From Ditibartonella apis (GTDB lineage Bacteria > Pseudomonadota > Alphaproteobacteria > Rhizobiales > Rhizobiaceae): a stretch of DNA of 64,000 nucleotides. The position numbers were made by a program, and so were the translations under genes. Below the pieces are notes generated by a model. That model was given only the letters and a program-made list of their open reading frames with translations. It had not been told where the DNA came from and ran no database searches. Where the stretch lies: NCBI RefSeq assembly GCF_001952075.1, contig NZ_LXYU01000001.1, positions 814,501-878,500 on the forward strand, read 5' to 3'. This document shows positions 8,150 through 17,295 of the stretch, piece after piece. Every line of letters starts with the position of its first letter. The stretch's first letter is position 1.

Positions 8150-10236
8150 GAGTCATGTCCTTTGAAAATCGGAGGCAAGACTGCTTTGTAAGGCTTTGCA
8201 TCACCAAACAAATTTTGCCGCAATCCGGTTAATGCAAACGAGATCTTCTGATGATCTTCCGAATCCGGAAGTGCAAGAGTCCAGTTGAGTGTTGTATCAA
8301 TTGCTTCTAGCAATTCTTTGCCTTCGGGCACGTCGGTGCTACTTACTTTTACGCGATAGTAGAACGCGAGTTCCTCCAAAACATTGGCAAGATTTTGTCG
8401 ATTGGTTGGCCCTTGTGAATCCTTCAAATGTTGCAGTTCGATTGTATCAAGCCCCACACGGACATCTTTGAGAATATCGGTCTGGCGAACGCGTGAATGG
8501 ATCGGGATCAAGGCATAACGGGGCGCAATCAAGCCATAGCGGTAAAGCATACGATGTAACAATTCGTTATAGGCTTTGGTATTTGTCGGCCTTTCGGCAA
8601 CCTCGATAATATCAAGCCAGCTTGCACGGATGAGGCGAAAAGCGCTCCATTCCGCACCGACGGAGCGTACGATGGAAGCCGTTGCTGCTGCAACAATAAT
8701 TCCCAAAATCATTGCTGTATTGATATTGATGAAATTATAAAAATCTCCGCTTAATCGAGATTGCAGCAATAACAGATTGGGCAGGTTGACTGTCATTGTC
8801 ATGCCCATGGCAAATTTTGAAGGGATCGCCATCATGATGCCGGCCGGTATCAGGACAAGTGCCAGACAAAGCATGAGCGGCAAATAGCCGTCGACAAGTG
8901 GCAAAATACCGAATTGCAGGACAAAGGCAATAACAAGAACCAAAAGAATTTGTTTCAGCATCCCGCGAATTGCCGGAACAGGGTCGTCTTTCGTTGCAAA
9001 AAGGCTACTAAAAATACCGGTCATCATTGCAGCAGTGGCGCCTTGTGTCCATTCTGTCATACGCCAGAGAGTGACAATAATGAAAATGGCAAGGATTGCA
9101 GAAAAGGCTGAAAGAAAGGCAATGCCGAAGTCATAGTGGATAGACCGGACTTCGCCCAGAAAATCGAAACGGTGCCAACGCAATTTGTGTTGGGTGCCGT
9201 TGACGATATCATTACGCAAATGCAGACAGTCGGAATAGATTTCCATAATATCAACAAGGCGTAATGTCAGATTGCGCGAAACAAGATCAAGCCACACTTT
9301 CGAACGGCCAATATCATCCAATATGGATTGCTTCAAAGCCTTGATGCGGGCGATGCCTTCCGGCTTCATCGGCTCGTGGGTTTTAAGCCAGGCAGCGGTT
9401 TCTTCAATCAATTCGTCAAGTTTGGTGCTGTTGCTTTTGCCATCACATTGCTCTGTAATCAATTTGTTGCGCCGGTTGATAAGATCGTTACAGCTTGCAA
9501 CCATCGGCAATAAAGAAACCATGCGGCTTTGCAAAACGCGCATGGCATTGACAGTGGATGGCAATGTCGAAGAGTCATAAGTGACATGCGTGGTAAAAGC
9601 GCGCAAATCAACGGCATCAATTGCAAGTTTTTGGCGTCTTTTTAATGCGTCTTCGCTTTTGCCTTGTCCTCTAATGTACATAATTGCAAGATCGGCACTG
9701 TTTCTGAGCCATTTATCAATACGCTCTGCCAGAACCGGCCCTGCATGACGGGGAAAAACAAGGCGGCCAACTAGCGCGGCAGAAATGATGCCAACGCCGA
9801 TTTCTTCCACACGACTTGCCGAATAATCAAAGACTGTTTCCGGCGCGTCGACGATCATAAATCCGATAATGCAGATGCTATAGCCGGCAAGCATCGAGAC
9901 GTAAGCGCGCGGTGACCGGTCCAATACGCTGATGAACAGGCATCCGCCGAGCCATAACGCAAGTCCCAAAGTTGTAAGCTCGGGTGAGGGGATAAGCATG
10001 GGCAACATGATAACGGTTGCCATGCCGCCGATTACCGTTCCAAGAAGTCGATAAAATGCTTTGGAAGTCAAAGCCCCGGATAGCGGATTGGCAACAATAT
10101 AAACGGCTGTCATCGTCCAATAAGGGTTAGGAAGATCGCATAAAAAGGCGATATAAAGAGCCAAAGCCGCGGCTGCAAAAGTTTTCAGGGAAAAGACAAC
10201 ATCCCAAACAGTCGGTTGTTTAACGCTAACAGTCAT
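8146..10236 (-). CDS. aaeB: FUSC family inner-membrane efflux protein, AaeB type
   Basis: 696 residues. Two blocks of predicted membrane helices (about 15-165 and 365-510) are separated by a soluble region of about 200 residues, with a soluble C-terminal tail: the fusaric-acid-resistance (FUSC/AaeB) architecture. The N-terminal block begins FSLKTFAAAALALYIAF and contains NPYWTMTAVYIVANPLSGA, both characteristic of the family. It is first gene of the operon FUSC-DUF1656-HlyD read leftwards. Likely an energy-coupled exporter of aromatic acids. The usual LysR regulator AaeR is not next to it. ATG start at 10236; the promoter must lie in the 367-base gap to rsmE. Confidence 0.9.
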   Translation of the reverse strand: MTVSVKQPTVWDVVFSLKTFAAAALALYIAFLCDLPNPYWTMTAVYIVANPLSGALTSKAFYRLLGTVIGGMATVIMLPMLIPSPELTTLGLALWLGGCLFISVLDRSPRAYVSMLAGYSICIIGFMIVDAPETVFDYSASRVEEIGVGIISAALVGRLVFPRHAGPVLAERIDKWLRNSADLAIMYIRGQGKSEDALKRRQKLAIDAVDLRAFTTHVTYDSSTLPSTVNAMRVLQSRMVSLLPMVASCNDLINRRNKLITEQCDGKSNSTKLDELIEETAAWLKTHEPMKPEGIARIKALKQSILDDIGRSKVWLDLVSRNLTLRLVDIMEIYSDCLHLRNDIVNGTQHKLRWHRFDFLGEVRSIHYDFGIAFLSAFSAILAIFIIVTLWRMTEWTQGATAAMMTGIFSSLFATKDDPVPAIRGMLKQILLVLVIAFVLQFGILPLVDGYLPLMLCLALVLIPAGIMMAIPSKFAMGMTMTVNLPNLLLLQSRLSGDFYNFININTAMILGIIVAAATASIVRSVGAEWSAFRLIRASWLDIIEVAERPTNTKAYNELLHRMLYRYGLIAPRYALIPIHSRVRQTDILKDVRVGLDTIELQHLKDSQGPTNRQNLANVLEELAFYYRVKVSSTDVPEGKELLEAIDTTLNWTLALPDSEDHQKISFALTGLRQNLFGDAKPYKAVLPPIFKGHDS

Positions 10237-10603
10237 AAATTTTCAAACAAACACAATAAGCGGGCAAAAAGACAATTCCCCTTTGTCCGGAATAACACAA
10301 TAAAGCTGCTTTCCTACGAGATCACTAATCTGACAGCGTTGAGAGAAGGTAGTTTCTTCTCATATTTAGTTTTATTTTTTTAAAGTTTCTAGTCACCTTT
10401 ATGTAAAAAGTAACTACGAATTTTGAAACACTCACTATATTGTTGAGCTTGATTTTTTTAAAAGGCTGGAAAACCGGCCTTAAGAGCCCCTATCGACCGG
10501 CATTTTGAAAAATTCCCGACGGGTGGATAAGTTGGTGGGTGATGGGGCATTCGGAAATTTTAAAAGCTTTTTTAAAAAAGCACGGGCAGAAAAGTGAGAA
10601 GCA
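10237..10603. other. Divergent promoter region between the efflux operon and rsmE
   Basis: 367 bases with no gene. It must hold the promoters for the leftward efflux operon and the rightward rsmE. AT-rich tracts lie at about 10355-10385. I see no strong palindrome that would mark an operator. Confidence 0.5.
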
Positions 10604-11362
10604 ATGCGCGCCAATTATAAATTACAGAGGCTTTTTGTCGAAGAACCGTTGTCAGCCTGCGGGAAACTGGATCTTGATGAAACCCGTTCGCATTATCTTA
10701 AAAATGTACTGCGGATGAACGAAGGAAGCGAGCTTCTGCTTTTCAATGGAAAAGATGGCGAATGGCGTGCAAAAATTTATGAAATCAAAAAGAAAATTGT
10801 AGTGCTGGAGCTCGTTTCAAAAGAGCGTGGGCAGGCCGCACCTGCCGATCTCGTCTATTGTTTTGCGCCGCTTAAACACGCCCGCCTTGATTATATGGTG
10901 CAGAAGGCGGTGGAAATGGGGGCATCGGTTTTGCAACCGGTTATCACCCGTTTCACACAAGTGACGCGGCTGAACGAAGAGCGTATGCAAGCTAACATTA
11001 TTGAAGCATGTGAACAATGTGGTGTTCTTTCTATCAGTTCTTGCCGCAGTCCGGTTTCACTCGGAGAGCTTTTGAAAAATTGGCAGCAGGAACGGCATCT
11101 TATTTTTTGTGATGAAGCTGCTGATACGCAAAATCCGCTTGAAATATTGAAAAAGATGCCGCGAGCTCCACTTGGTGTGCTTATCGGGCCGGAAGGTGGT
11201 TTCAGTGATGAAGAACGCTCTCGACTCAAGCAATTTCCGTTTGTTCATGCGATCCCCTTGGGACCCAGAATTTTGCGAGCGGATACCGCTGCGGTTGCTG
11301 CCCTTGCAGTTATCGATGCAACTTTGGGTGATTGGCGCGACGACGAGCGGTCTCTGATATGA
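10604..11362 (+). CDS. rsmE: 16S rRNA (uracil(1498)-N(3))-methyltransferase
   Basis: 252 residues. The N-terminal PUA-like part (RSHYLKNVLRMNEGSELLLFNG, about 28-49) is followed by a SPOUT methyltransferase domain. Its C-terminal trefoil-knot motifs are LIGPEGGFSDEE (about 195-206) and LGPRILRADTAAVAAL (about 222-237). RsmE uses S-adenosylmethionine to methylate U1498 in helix 44 of 16S rRNA in the assembled small subunit. Length and motifs match the family. ATG start with GTGAGAAGC upstream. It is followed after 91 bases by gshA, a pairing common in Rhizobiales, so the two may share a transcript. Confidence 0.95.
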   Translation: MRANYKLQRLFVEEPLSACGKLDLDETRSHYLKNVLRMNEGSELLLFNGKDGEWRAKIYEIKKKIVVLELVSKERGQAAPADLVYCFAPLKHARLDYMVQKAVEMGASVLQPVITRFTQVTRLNEERMQANIIEACEQCGVLSISSCRSPVSLGELLKNWQQERHLIFCDEAADTQNPLEILKKMPRAPLGVLIGPEGGFSDEERSRLKQFPFVHAIPLGPRILRADTAAVAALAVIDATLGDWRDDERSLI

Positions 11363-11453
11363 GGGCAGTGGGACTTGAAATTGTGGTACTTGAAAGAGTG
11401 ATGAAAACGATTAAAAGATAAGATAAATTACAAAAAATTGGAAATTGTGAGTT

Positions 11454-12827
11454 ATGGCGCGCGACATTGAAGATGAAACAGCAATCAACGGTTTTGATGA
11501 TCTGGTAAACTATCTTGCGGGTGGCGCGAAAACTTCCGATAAATGGCGAATTGGTACCGAACACGAAAAATTTCCGTTTTTTGTCGAGGGTAACCGCCCT
11601 GTCCCCTATGAAGGTAAAAGGAGCATTCGTGCCTTGCTTGAAGGCATGCAAGCCATGCTCGGTTGGGAACCGATCCTTGATGAAGGAAAAATTATCGGAT
11701 TGTTAGAGCCGACGGGTGCTGGCGCCATTTCTCTTGAACCGGGTGGGCAATTCGAACTTTCGGGTGCACCACTCAAAACAATTCACCAGACTTGCCGCGA
11801 AGTAAATGCCCATCTTGCACAAGTCAAGGAAATTGCGGCACCTCTTGGTATCGGCTTTCTGGGACTCGGCGGTAGCCCCAAATGGCGTCTTGACGAAACG
11901 CCCCAAATGCCCAAGTCACGTTACCATATTATGACCAACTATATGCCGAAAGTGGGCAAGCACGGTCTTGATATGATGTATCGGACCTGCACAATTCAGG
12001 TTAATCTGGACTTTTCATCGGAAACAGATATGCGCCGTAAAATGCAAGTTTCGATGAAATTGCAATCAATTGCCACAGCACTTTTTGCCACTTCGCCATT
12101 CACAGAAGGAAAGCCGAACGGCTTCATGTCATGGCGTTCGGAAATATGGCGTGATACCGATAACCGTCGCGCCGGCGTTCTGCCTTTTGTTTTTAACGAA
12201 AATTTCGGTTTTGCCGATTACGCCGCATGGGCCCTTGATGTGCCTATGTATTTTGTTGTTCGTGACGGACATTATCATGATTGCACCGACATCACATTCC
12301 GCCAATTCATGGAAGGTGCTTTAAAGGGAAAAGTTGACGATTACCGCGCCAATATGGGCGATTGGATCAACCATCTTTCAACATTGTTTCCGGAAGTTCG
12401 GCTCAAACGTTTTCTGGAAATGCGTGGTGCCGATGGTGGCCCGTGGCGTCGTATCTGTGCACTGCCGGCTTTCTGGGTTGGCTTACTCTATGATAAAGAA
12501 GCACTCGATAGCGCCTATGAGATGACAAAAGATTGGGGCTATGAGGAAGTTCTTGCTATGCGCAACCTTGTTCCCGTCGAAGGGTTGAAAACACGTTTCC
12601 GCAATACAACCATACTGGAAATTGCCCGTCAGGCCCTTGATATTTCCCGAAAAGGTCTCGCCAACCGTAAAAAATTGAATGCCGATGGTGACGATGAGAC
12701 ATGTTTTCTCGACCCGCTCTTCGAGGTGGCAACGACCGGAAAATGCGATTCGGAAAGACTGATATCCAAATTCCATTCGGTTTGGGGTGGTTCGGTTGAT
12801 CCGGTCTTTTTAGAATATGCATATTAA
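11454..12827 (+). CDS. gshA: Glutamate-cysteine ligase, plant/alphaproteobacterial type
   Basis: 457 residues, the usual length for the proteobacterial/plant GCS2-like family. Visible motifs are IGTEHEKFPF (about 33-42), which holds the metal- and glutamate-binding acids, and GGQFELSGAP (98-107). A third block is YMPKVGKHGLDMMYRTCTIQ (about 163-182). The enzyme joins glutamate and cysteine with ATP, the first step of glutathione synthesis in the cytosol; gshB is not in the window. It lies 91 bases after rsmE on the same strand. The C-terminus SVDPVFLEYAY is typical of the family. No terminator with a T-run follows, but a hairpin of unknown role lies at 13000-13042. Confidence 0.95.
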   Translation: MARDIEDETAINGFDDLVNYLAGGAKTSDKWRIGTEHEKFPFFVEGNRPVPYEGKRSIRALLEGMQAMLGWEPILDEGKIIGLLEPTGAGAISLEPGGQFELSGAPLKTIHQTCREVNAHLAQVKEIAAPLGIGFLGLGGSPKWRLDETPQMPKSRYHIMTNYMPKVGKHGLDMMYRTCTIQVNLDFSSETDMRRKMQVSMKLQSIATALFATSPFTEGKPNGFMSWRSEIWRDTDNRRAGVLPFVFNENFGFADYAAWALDVPMYFVVRDGHYHDCTDITFRQFMEGALKGKVDDYRANMGDWINHLSTLFPEVRLKRFLEMRGADGGPWRRICALPAFWVGLLYDKEALDSAYEMTKDWGYEEVLAMRNLVPVEGLKTRFRNTTILEIARQALDISRKGLANRKKLNADGDDETCFLDPLFEVATTGKCDSERLISKFHSVWGGSVDPVFLEYAY

Positions 12828-13238
12828 GCTTTTGGGTAAAGTTTAAGCGGGTGGCATCAATCTGCCTGGCACTCGCTTTTGAACTGTGCTTGGTTTTGGT
12901 ACTGCATCCGCTTTTGGAACTGTCTTCGCGTAATTTTAAAAACCGGAACGGGAAAAATAAGCATTTTATCACCTTCTATTTTTGCGGTTTGTTCAAAGCA
13001 AATCCGGCTTTAATCAACAAAGAATGTTGATTGTCCGGATTTATGAAGAACCGCTTTCCCGATCCTGTAAAGTTTGCGGGTTTTGAAAGTGGTTAAAAGC
13101 ATTATTATAGAAGTTATTTTTTAAAAAAATCCGGATTATTGCATTTTTAAGAAAAATAAAATCCCGATTGTCTTGTTTTTGGACATGTCGAATGCCCATA
13201 TCAATATTGAGTAAACAAGAGAGGAAAGGGATTTCTCA
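12828..13238. other. Gene-free stretch with a two-part hairpin
   Basis: 411 bases. AAATCCGG (13000-13007) pairs with CCGGATTT (13035-13042), and inside it AATCAAC (13012-13018) pairs with GTTGATT (13026-13032). This gives a 15-bp interrupted hairpin without a T-run. The right part, about 13090-13238, is AT-rich and should contain the promoter of the baeRF gene. AGAGAGGAAAGGG just before 13239 gives that gene a ribosome site. Confidence 0.5.
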
Positions 13239-14327
13239 ATGCAGCATGTCGATATTCCATCAATGACGGATTTTAACAAATTGCGAGAGGTGAGAGCTGA
13301 TGCATGTGTATCAATATACTTGCCGACTACACCGATTACATCCGAAATTGGTGCCAGTAAAATTGAATATGCAAATCAGGTGAAGGAAGCGTTGGCGCAA
13401 TCCCAGTCTTTGACTGACAAAAGACGTCTGGCAGCGATGGAAAACCTGTTGACCGGTCTTTCCGATTATGAGGAATTCTGGTTGAAGCAGGCACGCAGTC
13501 TTGCAGTTTTGGCAACCCCCGATCACATCTGGACTTTCCGCCTTGCAAACCGGTTGAAGTCTTTTGTCGAAGTGGCCGACCGTTTTATGCTGAGCCCGCT
13601 TCTTCGTTCGATTACTTTTGCCCATACGGCTCATGTCGTGGTTATTTCTGAATCAACCGCGCGTCTTATTGAAATAGCAAATGATATCGAACCATTCGAA
13701 GTCAAGGTGCCGGATATGCCGAAAAATATGAATAGCGCAACCGGTACGGGAAACGAGAAAATCAGTTCCAATACGGCAGGCCGTTTGACCCAATATTGTC
13801 GTCTGGTTGATTCTGCTTTGCGTCGTTATTTGACGCGGTCGGACATTCCTTTGATTGTTGCCGGAAGTGATGCGGCAATCAATGCTTTCCGTTCCGTTTA
13901 TAGCGGCAGCAACCTGATCGGAGAGATTGTGAATGCAGGGCTTGACCGCGCAAATCCGACGGAAATCGGTGATCTTGCCCGTCCGGTTCTTGATCGCTAT
14001 TATGAACGGCAAGTTGCCGATATCCGCTCGCGTTTCGAACATTTGACGAACGAGGGGCGTACCACAACCGATATTGCACTTGCTGCACGTGCAGCAACAT
14101 TCGGCCAGATTGATACTCTGCTTGCCGATATGGATGAAATGGTTCACGGCACTGTTGACGAAAAAACCGGTGCGGTTACTTTCGGTAAGGAAGGGCCGGA
14201 TACCTATAATGTGGTGGACGAGATAGCAAGCCGCGTTCTTGCCAATGGTGGGCATGTGCTTGCAGTGCGCAAGAGCGATATTCCCAATAACCAATCGCTT
14301 GCAGCGATTTTCCGTTTCAGAATGTAG
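13239..14327 (+). CDS. Bacterial eRF1-like protein (baeRF, probably family 11)
   Basis: 362 residues. The opening DFNKLREVRADACVSIYLPTTP and the strings ARSLAVLATPDHIWTFRLANRL (about 87-108) and LIVAGSDAAINAFRSVY (about 208-224) fit the bacterial archaeo-eukaryotic-release-factor-like superfamily (baeRF). The last third (ILANGGHVLAVRKSDIP type) fits its L7Ae-like domain. Members are proposed, from comparative genomics, to act on ribosomes in stress or quality control; the family is largely uncharacterised and I see no GGQ peptide-release motif. It is monocistronic, has a strong Shine-Dalgarno and ends in an intrinsic terminator. Many such proteins are annotated simply as hypothetical. Family assignment is from recognised pattern and would need a profile search. 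Confidence 0.7.
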   Translation: MQHVDIPSMTDFNKLREVRADACVSIYLPTTPITSEIGASKIEYANQVKEALAQSQSLTDKRRLAAMENLLTGLSDYEEFWLKQARSLAVLATPDHIWTFRLANRLKSFVEVADRFMLSPLLRSITFAHTAHVVVISESTARLIEIANDIEPFEVKVPDMPKNMNSATGTGNEKISSNTAGRLTQYCRLVDSALRRYLTRSDIPLIVAGSDAAINAFRSVYSGSNLIGEIVNAGLDRANPTEIGDLARPVLDRYYERQVADIRSRFEHLTNEGRTTTDIALAARAATFGQIDTLLADMDEMVHGTVDEKTGAVTFGKEGPDTYNVVDEIASRVLANGGHVLAVRKSDIPNNQSLAAIFRFRM

Positions 14328-14416
14328 GAAATACAATTTTTCTGGTGCCGCTCCTTCGTTGAAGGGCCGGCTTTTTCAAAGCTGTAAATTCTTTTAAAAC
14401 ACATTGTCAATTCAGA

Positions 14417-14447
14417 GCCTGAAACAAATTTTTGTTTCAGGCTTTTT
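14417..14447 (+). terminator. Intrinsic terminator of the baeRF-like gene
   Basis: GCCTGAAACAAA and TTTGTTTCAGGC (14417-14442) form a 12-bp perfect stem with a two-base gap, followed by TTTTT on the plus strand. It sits 90 bases after the stop of the baeRF-like gene. Confidence 0.85.
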
Positions 14448-14542
14448 GATTTTTCCAAACAGGCTGTCATGTGCCCACGGATTGATTGAATTGCGGGCAT
14501 AAATAGAACAGCAGTGATGGACTTGCTAACGAAGTCGGATAA

Positions 14543-15352
14543 TCACCCACGCGTACGGCGTTGTCCTTCCTTTGCAGGCTTGAAATTCGGATCAAGGGTG
14601 ACTGCCTTTGTGTAGGACGCGTAGGCTTTCTTCTTCTCGCCGCGATGTTCATAAACCATTGCCTGGTTTGACCAACTTTCAGCAATGTTGCTATCAAGAC
14701 GTATTGCTGCATTGAAATCATCAAAGGCATTATCCCAGTCGCCAAGTGCGGCATATGAAAGTCCGCGTCCGTTATAAGGGGCGGGAGCATTCGGCTGGCG
14801 CGACATGGCTGCACCAAAATCCGAGATTGCCTGCTGCTGATCACCACGAGCCTGTTCGATGAGCGCACGGTTGTGCCAGGCACGTCCATCGGTTGTGCCA
14901 GCCTGAATGGCACTGTTGAAATCGTTATAGGCAAGATCAAGCTTACCGCTTAAACGGTAGACATTTCCGCGTCCGATCAATGCAACGTCATAATTCGGAT
15001 TGATTGCCAAAGCACGGTTATAATCGGCAATTGCAGCCGACATATTTCCCATATTGCGATAGATCAAAGCACGATTGGCATAGGCGTTATAGAAATTCGG
15101 GTTAAGTGAAATGGCCGAGGTAAAGTCGGCAATTGCTTCCTTGTTACGGCCGGCGCGCCCATAAGCCGAACCACGCACGTTATAGCCTGCTGGGTCACGC
15201 GGATTGGCCTTGATAACGGCAGTGAGCGAAGAAATATTCTCGTGCGAGCCTTGAGCAACATCATCAGGATCGAGGACGTTATTGGTCGAGCTGCATCCCG
15301 CAAAAACGACAGCACCTAAAAGAAAGAAAGCAGAAAGTTTCAATTTTTTCAT
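14543..15352 (-). CDS. TPR-repeat lipoprotein, NlpI-like
   Basis: 269 residues. The signal peptide MKKLKLSAFFLLGAVVFAGC ends in a lipobox (VFAGC), so Cys20 would be lipidated and the protein tethered to a membrane. At least five tetratricopeptide repeats of 34 residues fill the rest (patterns such as FYNAYANRALIYRNMGNMSAAIADYNRALAINP). E. coli NlpI is an outer-membrane adaptor that brings murein hydrolases and proteases together; a similar scaffold role is likely but not shown. The C-terminal tail FKPAKEGQRRTRG is basic. It is the next minus-strand gene beyond rpsU and, because rpsU has its own terminator at 15421, is probably a separate transcript. Confidence 0.85.
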   Translation of the reverse strand: MKKLKLSAFFLLGAVVFAGCSSTNNVLDPDDVAQGSHENISSLTAVIKANPRDPAGYNVRGSAYGRAGRNKEAIADFTSAISLNPNFYNAYANRALIYRNMGNMSAAIADYNRALAINPNYDVALIGRGNVYRLSGKLDLAYNDFNSAIQAGTTDGRAWHNRALIEQARGDQQQAISDFGAAMSRQPNAPAPYNGRGLSYAALGDWDNAFDDFNAAIRLDSNIAESWSNQAMVYEHRGEKKKAYASYTKAVTLDPNFKPAKEGQRRTRG

Positions 15353-15420
15353 CGGGTACGATCCTGTTCAAGACAAATTCACGGTTGCTAAATCACCCAA
15401 ATTCGACAACTAAGATACAA

Positions 15421-15453
15421 CAAAAAAGTGGAAATGCGTTCTGCATCTCCACT
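15421..15453 (-). terminator. Intrinsic terminator of rpsU
   Basis: On the minus strand AGTGGAGATGC pairs with GCATTTCCACT (15427-15453, one G-U pair, five-base loop) and TTTTTT follows. It lies about 110 bases after the rpsU stop and in front of the TPR lipoprotein gene. Confidence 0.85.
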
Positions 15454-15563
15454 CGTATGAGGCGAAAATTCAACTTCGCAGAATCCATCTTTTGCCAAAA
15501 CACTTTACACACCGCGAGAGAAACCCCACACGTTCGATAGAATATTTCAGCAACTTCTGAATA

Positions 15564-15791
15564 TCAGTGAGCAGAACCGCGGCCGCTCACCAAACCTTCA
15601 CGCTGTGCGCGTTTGCGTGCCAACTTACGGGCACGACGGATAGCTTCAGCCTTTTCACGGGCGCGCTTTTCCGACGGCTTTTCATAATGGCCGCGCATCT
15701 TCATTTCACGGAAGATGCCTTCACGTTGCATTTTCTTTTTCAGCGCACGGAGCGCCTGGTCAACATTGTTATCGCGAACGAGTACTTGCAC
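15564..15791 (-). CDS. rpsU: 30S ribosomal protein S21
   Basis: 75 residues, very basic, with the S21 start [20 protein letters not shown] and the family block [17 protein letters not shown]. The C-terminal extension rich in Arg/Lys and ending GSAH is the longer form seen in alphaproteobacteria. S21 binds near the anti-Shine-Dalgarno end of 16S rRNA and supports initiation. The start codon is GTG, with AGGATTAAAC before it; this GTG is common for rpsU in Rhizobiales. A small hairpin (TGGGT AAA ACCCA, 15828-15840) lies in the leader. Monocistronic, with its own terminator. Confidence 0.97.
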   Translation of the reverse strand: MQVLVRDNNVDQALRALKKKMQREGIFREMKMRGHYEKPSEKRAREKAEAIRRARKLARKRAQREGLVSGRGSAH

Positions 15792-16589
15792 GTTTAATCC
15801 TGCTTTGTTTTCAATATCTCAGTTAAATGGGTAAAACCCAGACGTACCAAGCCAGCAAAGGCATGGTTTCAAATGATTGCGGTGCAAATACCACAAAAAA
15901 GGCGTGCTTGTCTATATTGCTTTTCCAAAAGCTGTGTTTTTTAAAAAATTTATTGGTCTTTATTCGCTGTGAGTGATGAAAACACGAAAAAAGAGCCAAA
16001 ACAATCGCTTATTTTACTCGATTTTCTATAGAAACGACCCAGTTTCAAAAAAACTTCAAACAAAAATATCGCAAAAATTGTTCCCGATAGAAAGGAAACA
16101 TCAAAGAGCGACTCGCTTTTTAACAATTGCGATTTCGATGATATTTCCTGAAAAGAGGCGGTGAAAAGTGACCATTTCGATGAAATTCCGGAACTAGGAT
16201 TAAATTGCCAGAATTAAACAGAATGAAATAACAAAAAGAAGAGTTGAAAAAAATCTAATAAAAGTCGGATGAAACTTGTAAACGCAATGCGACAAGTGTT
16301 GCATGAAAATGTCGCTTTTATCGGGAAATGATATTGTCTTTACCAGCATAAACGGAGTTTTATCGGCGTTAGTGCGGAATTTTTAAGCGATATTGCCGAT
16401 CTATCACATGTTGAAAAGCTCCGACCTCAAAACGATTTCCGTTATCTCGTCTTTTTCAGACAATTCTCGAAAAAGCGGTCTTTAGCAAAAGTTCCCAAAT
16501 GACATGAAAATTATGAATTCCGGATGAGCTCTCCCCGATCTTCAATAATTGTGAATCTTGTTGGGGGAGTGCCATAAAATCGGCCAAAC
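15792..16589. other. Long gene-free AT-rich stretch upstream of rpsU
   Basis: About 800 bases without a supported gene; short frames such as 15973-16164 (+) have no ribosome site and no recognisable product. One near-perfect palindrome, ATGCGACA AG TGTTGCAT (16287-16304, one mismatch), could be a protein-binding site. The rpsU promoter must lie in the left part. Confidence 0.5.
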
Positions 16590-17063
16590 TCAAGAAGCTT
16601 TTGGGGGAACCATAGCGATTGTAATCCAGTCGGCAGTCAAAGCCGGTTTTTTCACATTTTCGATTTCAAGGGTTACGCCATAATGAAAAACGATTCGGCC
16701 GGAAGGGCGAATTTCCGCATTGGTCAAAACAAAATGGGCGCGAACCTTTGCACCGGTCTTGACGGGGCTCATCAACCGCACTTTGTCAAAACCGTAATTG
16801 ATACCCATTGTTGTCCCCTCAAGCTCGGGAAGGGCCTCGTAGGCCAATGTCGACAACAGCGAAAGGGTTAGAAAGCCGTGGGCAATTGTGCCGCCAAAGG
16901 GCGTTTCTTTGGCTCGTTTTTCATCAACGTGGATCCATTGATGGTCATCGGTTGCATCGGCAAACTGGTTAATCATTTCCTGCGTGACAGTACGCCAATT
17001 CGAAACACCTACTTCTTTGCCGATTGAAGCGGGAATATCATCAACAGTCACTTTGCCGGGCAT
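16590..17063 (-). CDS. MaoC family dehydratase (NodN-like hot-dog fold)
   Basis: 157 residues. The hydratase motif ATDDHQWIHVDEKRA (about 37-51) carries the Asp and His expected of the (R)-hydratase active site, followed by FGGTIAHGFLTLSLL (about 57-71), the NodN/MaoC signature. It would hydrate enoyl-CoA or act on a related thioester in fatty-acid metabolism. The frame can be extended to 17105, but only the ATG at 17063 has a Shine-Dalgarno (AAGGAAAA) at the right distance, so that start is chosen. It is transcribed away from the SAF-domain dehydrogenase across a 7-bp repeat tract. Natural substrate unknown. Confidence 0.85.
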   Translation of the reverse strand: MPGKVTVDDIPASIGKEVGVSNWRTVTQEMINQFADATDDHQWIHVDEKRAKETPFGGTIAHGFLTLSLLSTLAYEALPELEGTTMGINYGFDKVRLMSPVKTGAKVRAHFVLTNAEIRPSGRIVFHYGVTLEIENVKKPALTADWITIAMVPPKAS

Positions 17064-17200
17064 GAATGTTTTCCTTATCAATATTTTGTCGCGGTCGCCT
17101 TTCATCGGCGAAAGGCCGCTTATTTATGAGCTCAAGCTGCTTATACAGGCCAAATAATTTTCGCGCAAATTTTTGTTTGGAAAATGTGGGGTTTTGTTAT

Positions 17201-17295
17201 TCTGCTCTCTGCTCTCTGCTCTCTGCTCTCTGCTCTCTGCTCTCTGCTCTCTGCTCTCTGCTCTCTGCTCTCTGCTCTCTGCTCTCTGCTCTCTG
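17201..17295. repeat. Heptanucleotide tandem repeat, unit TCTGCTC, 13 full copies
   Basis: Thirteen uninterrupted exact copies of TCTGCTC from 17201 to 17291 plus TCTG at 17292-17295. It lies in the 389-base gap between divergent genes: 138 bases from the ATG of the MaoC gene and about 158 from the ATG of the dehydrogenase. The unit length is not a multiple of three and the tract is outside any credible gene, so length change would alter promoter spacing or a leader rather than a protein. On the minus strand it would read as repeated Arg-Glu-Gln-Arg-Ala-Glu-Ser, but no ribosome site supports this. Confidence 0.95.
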
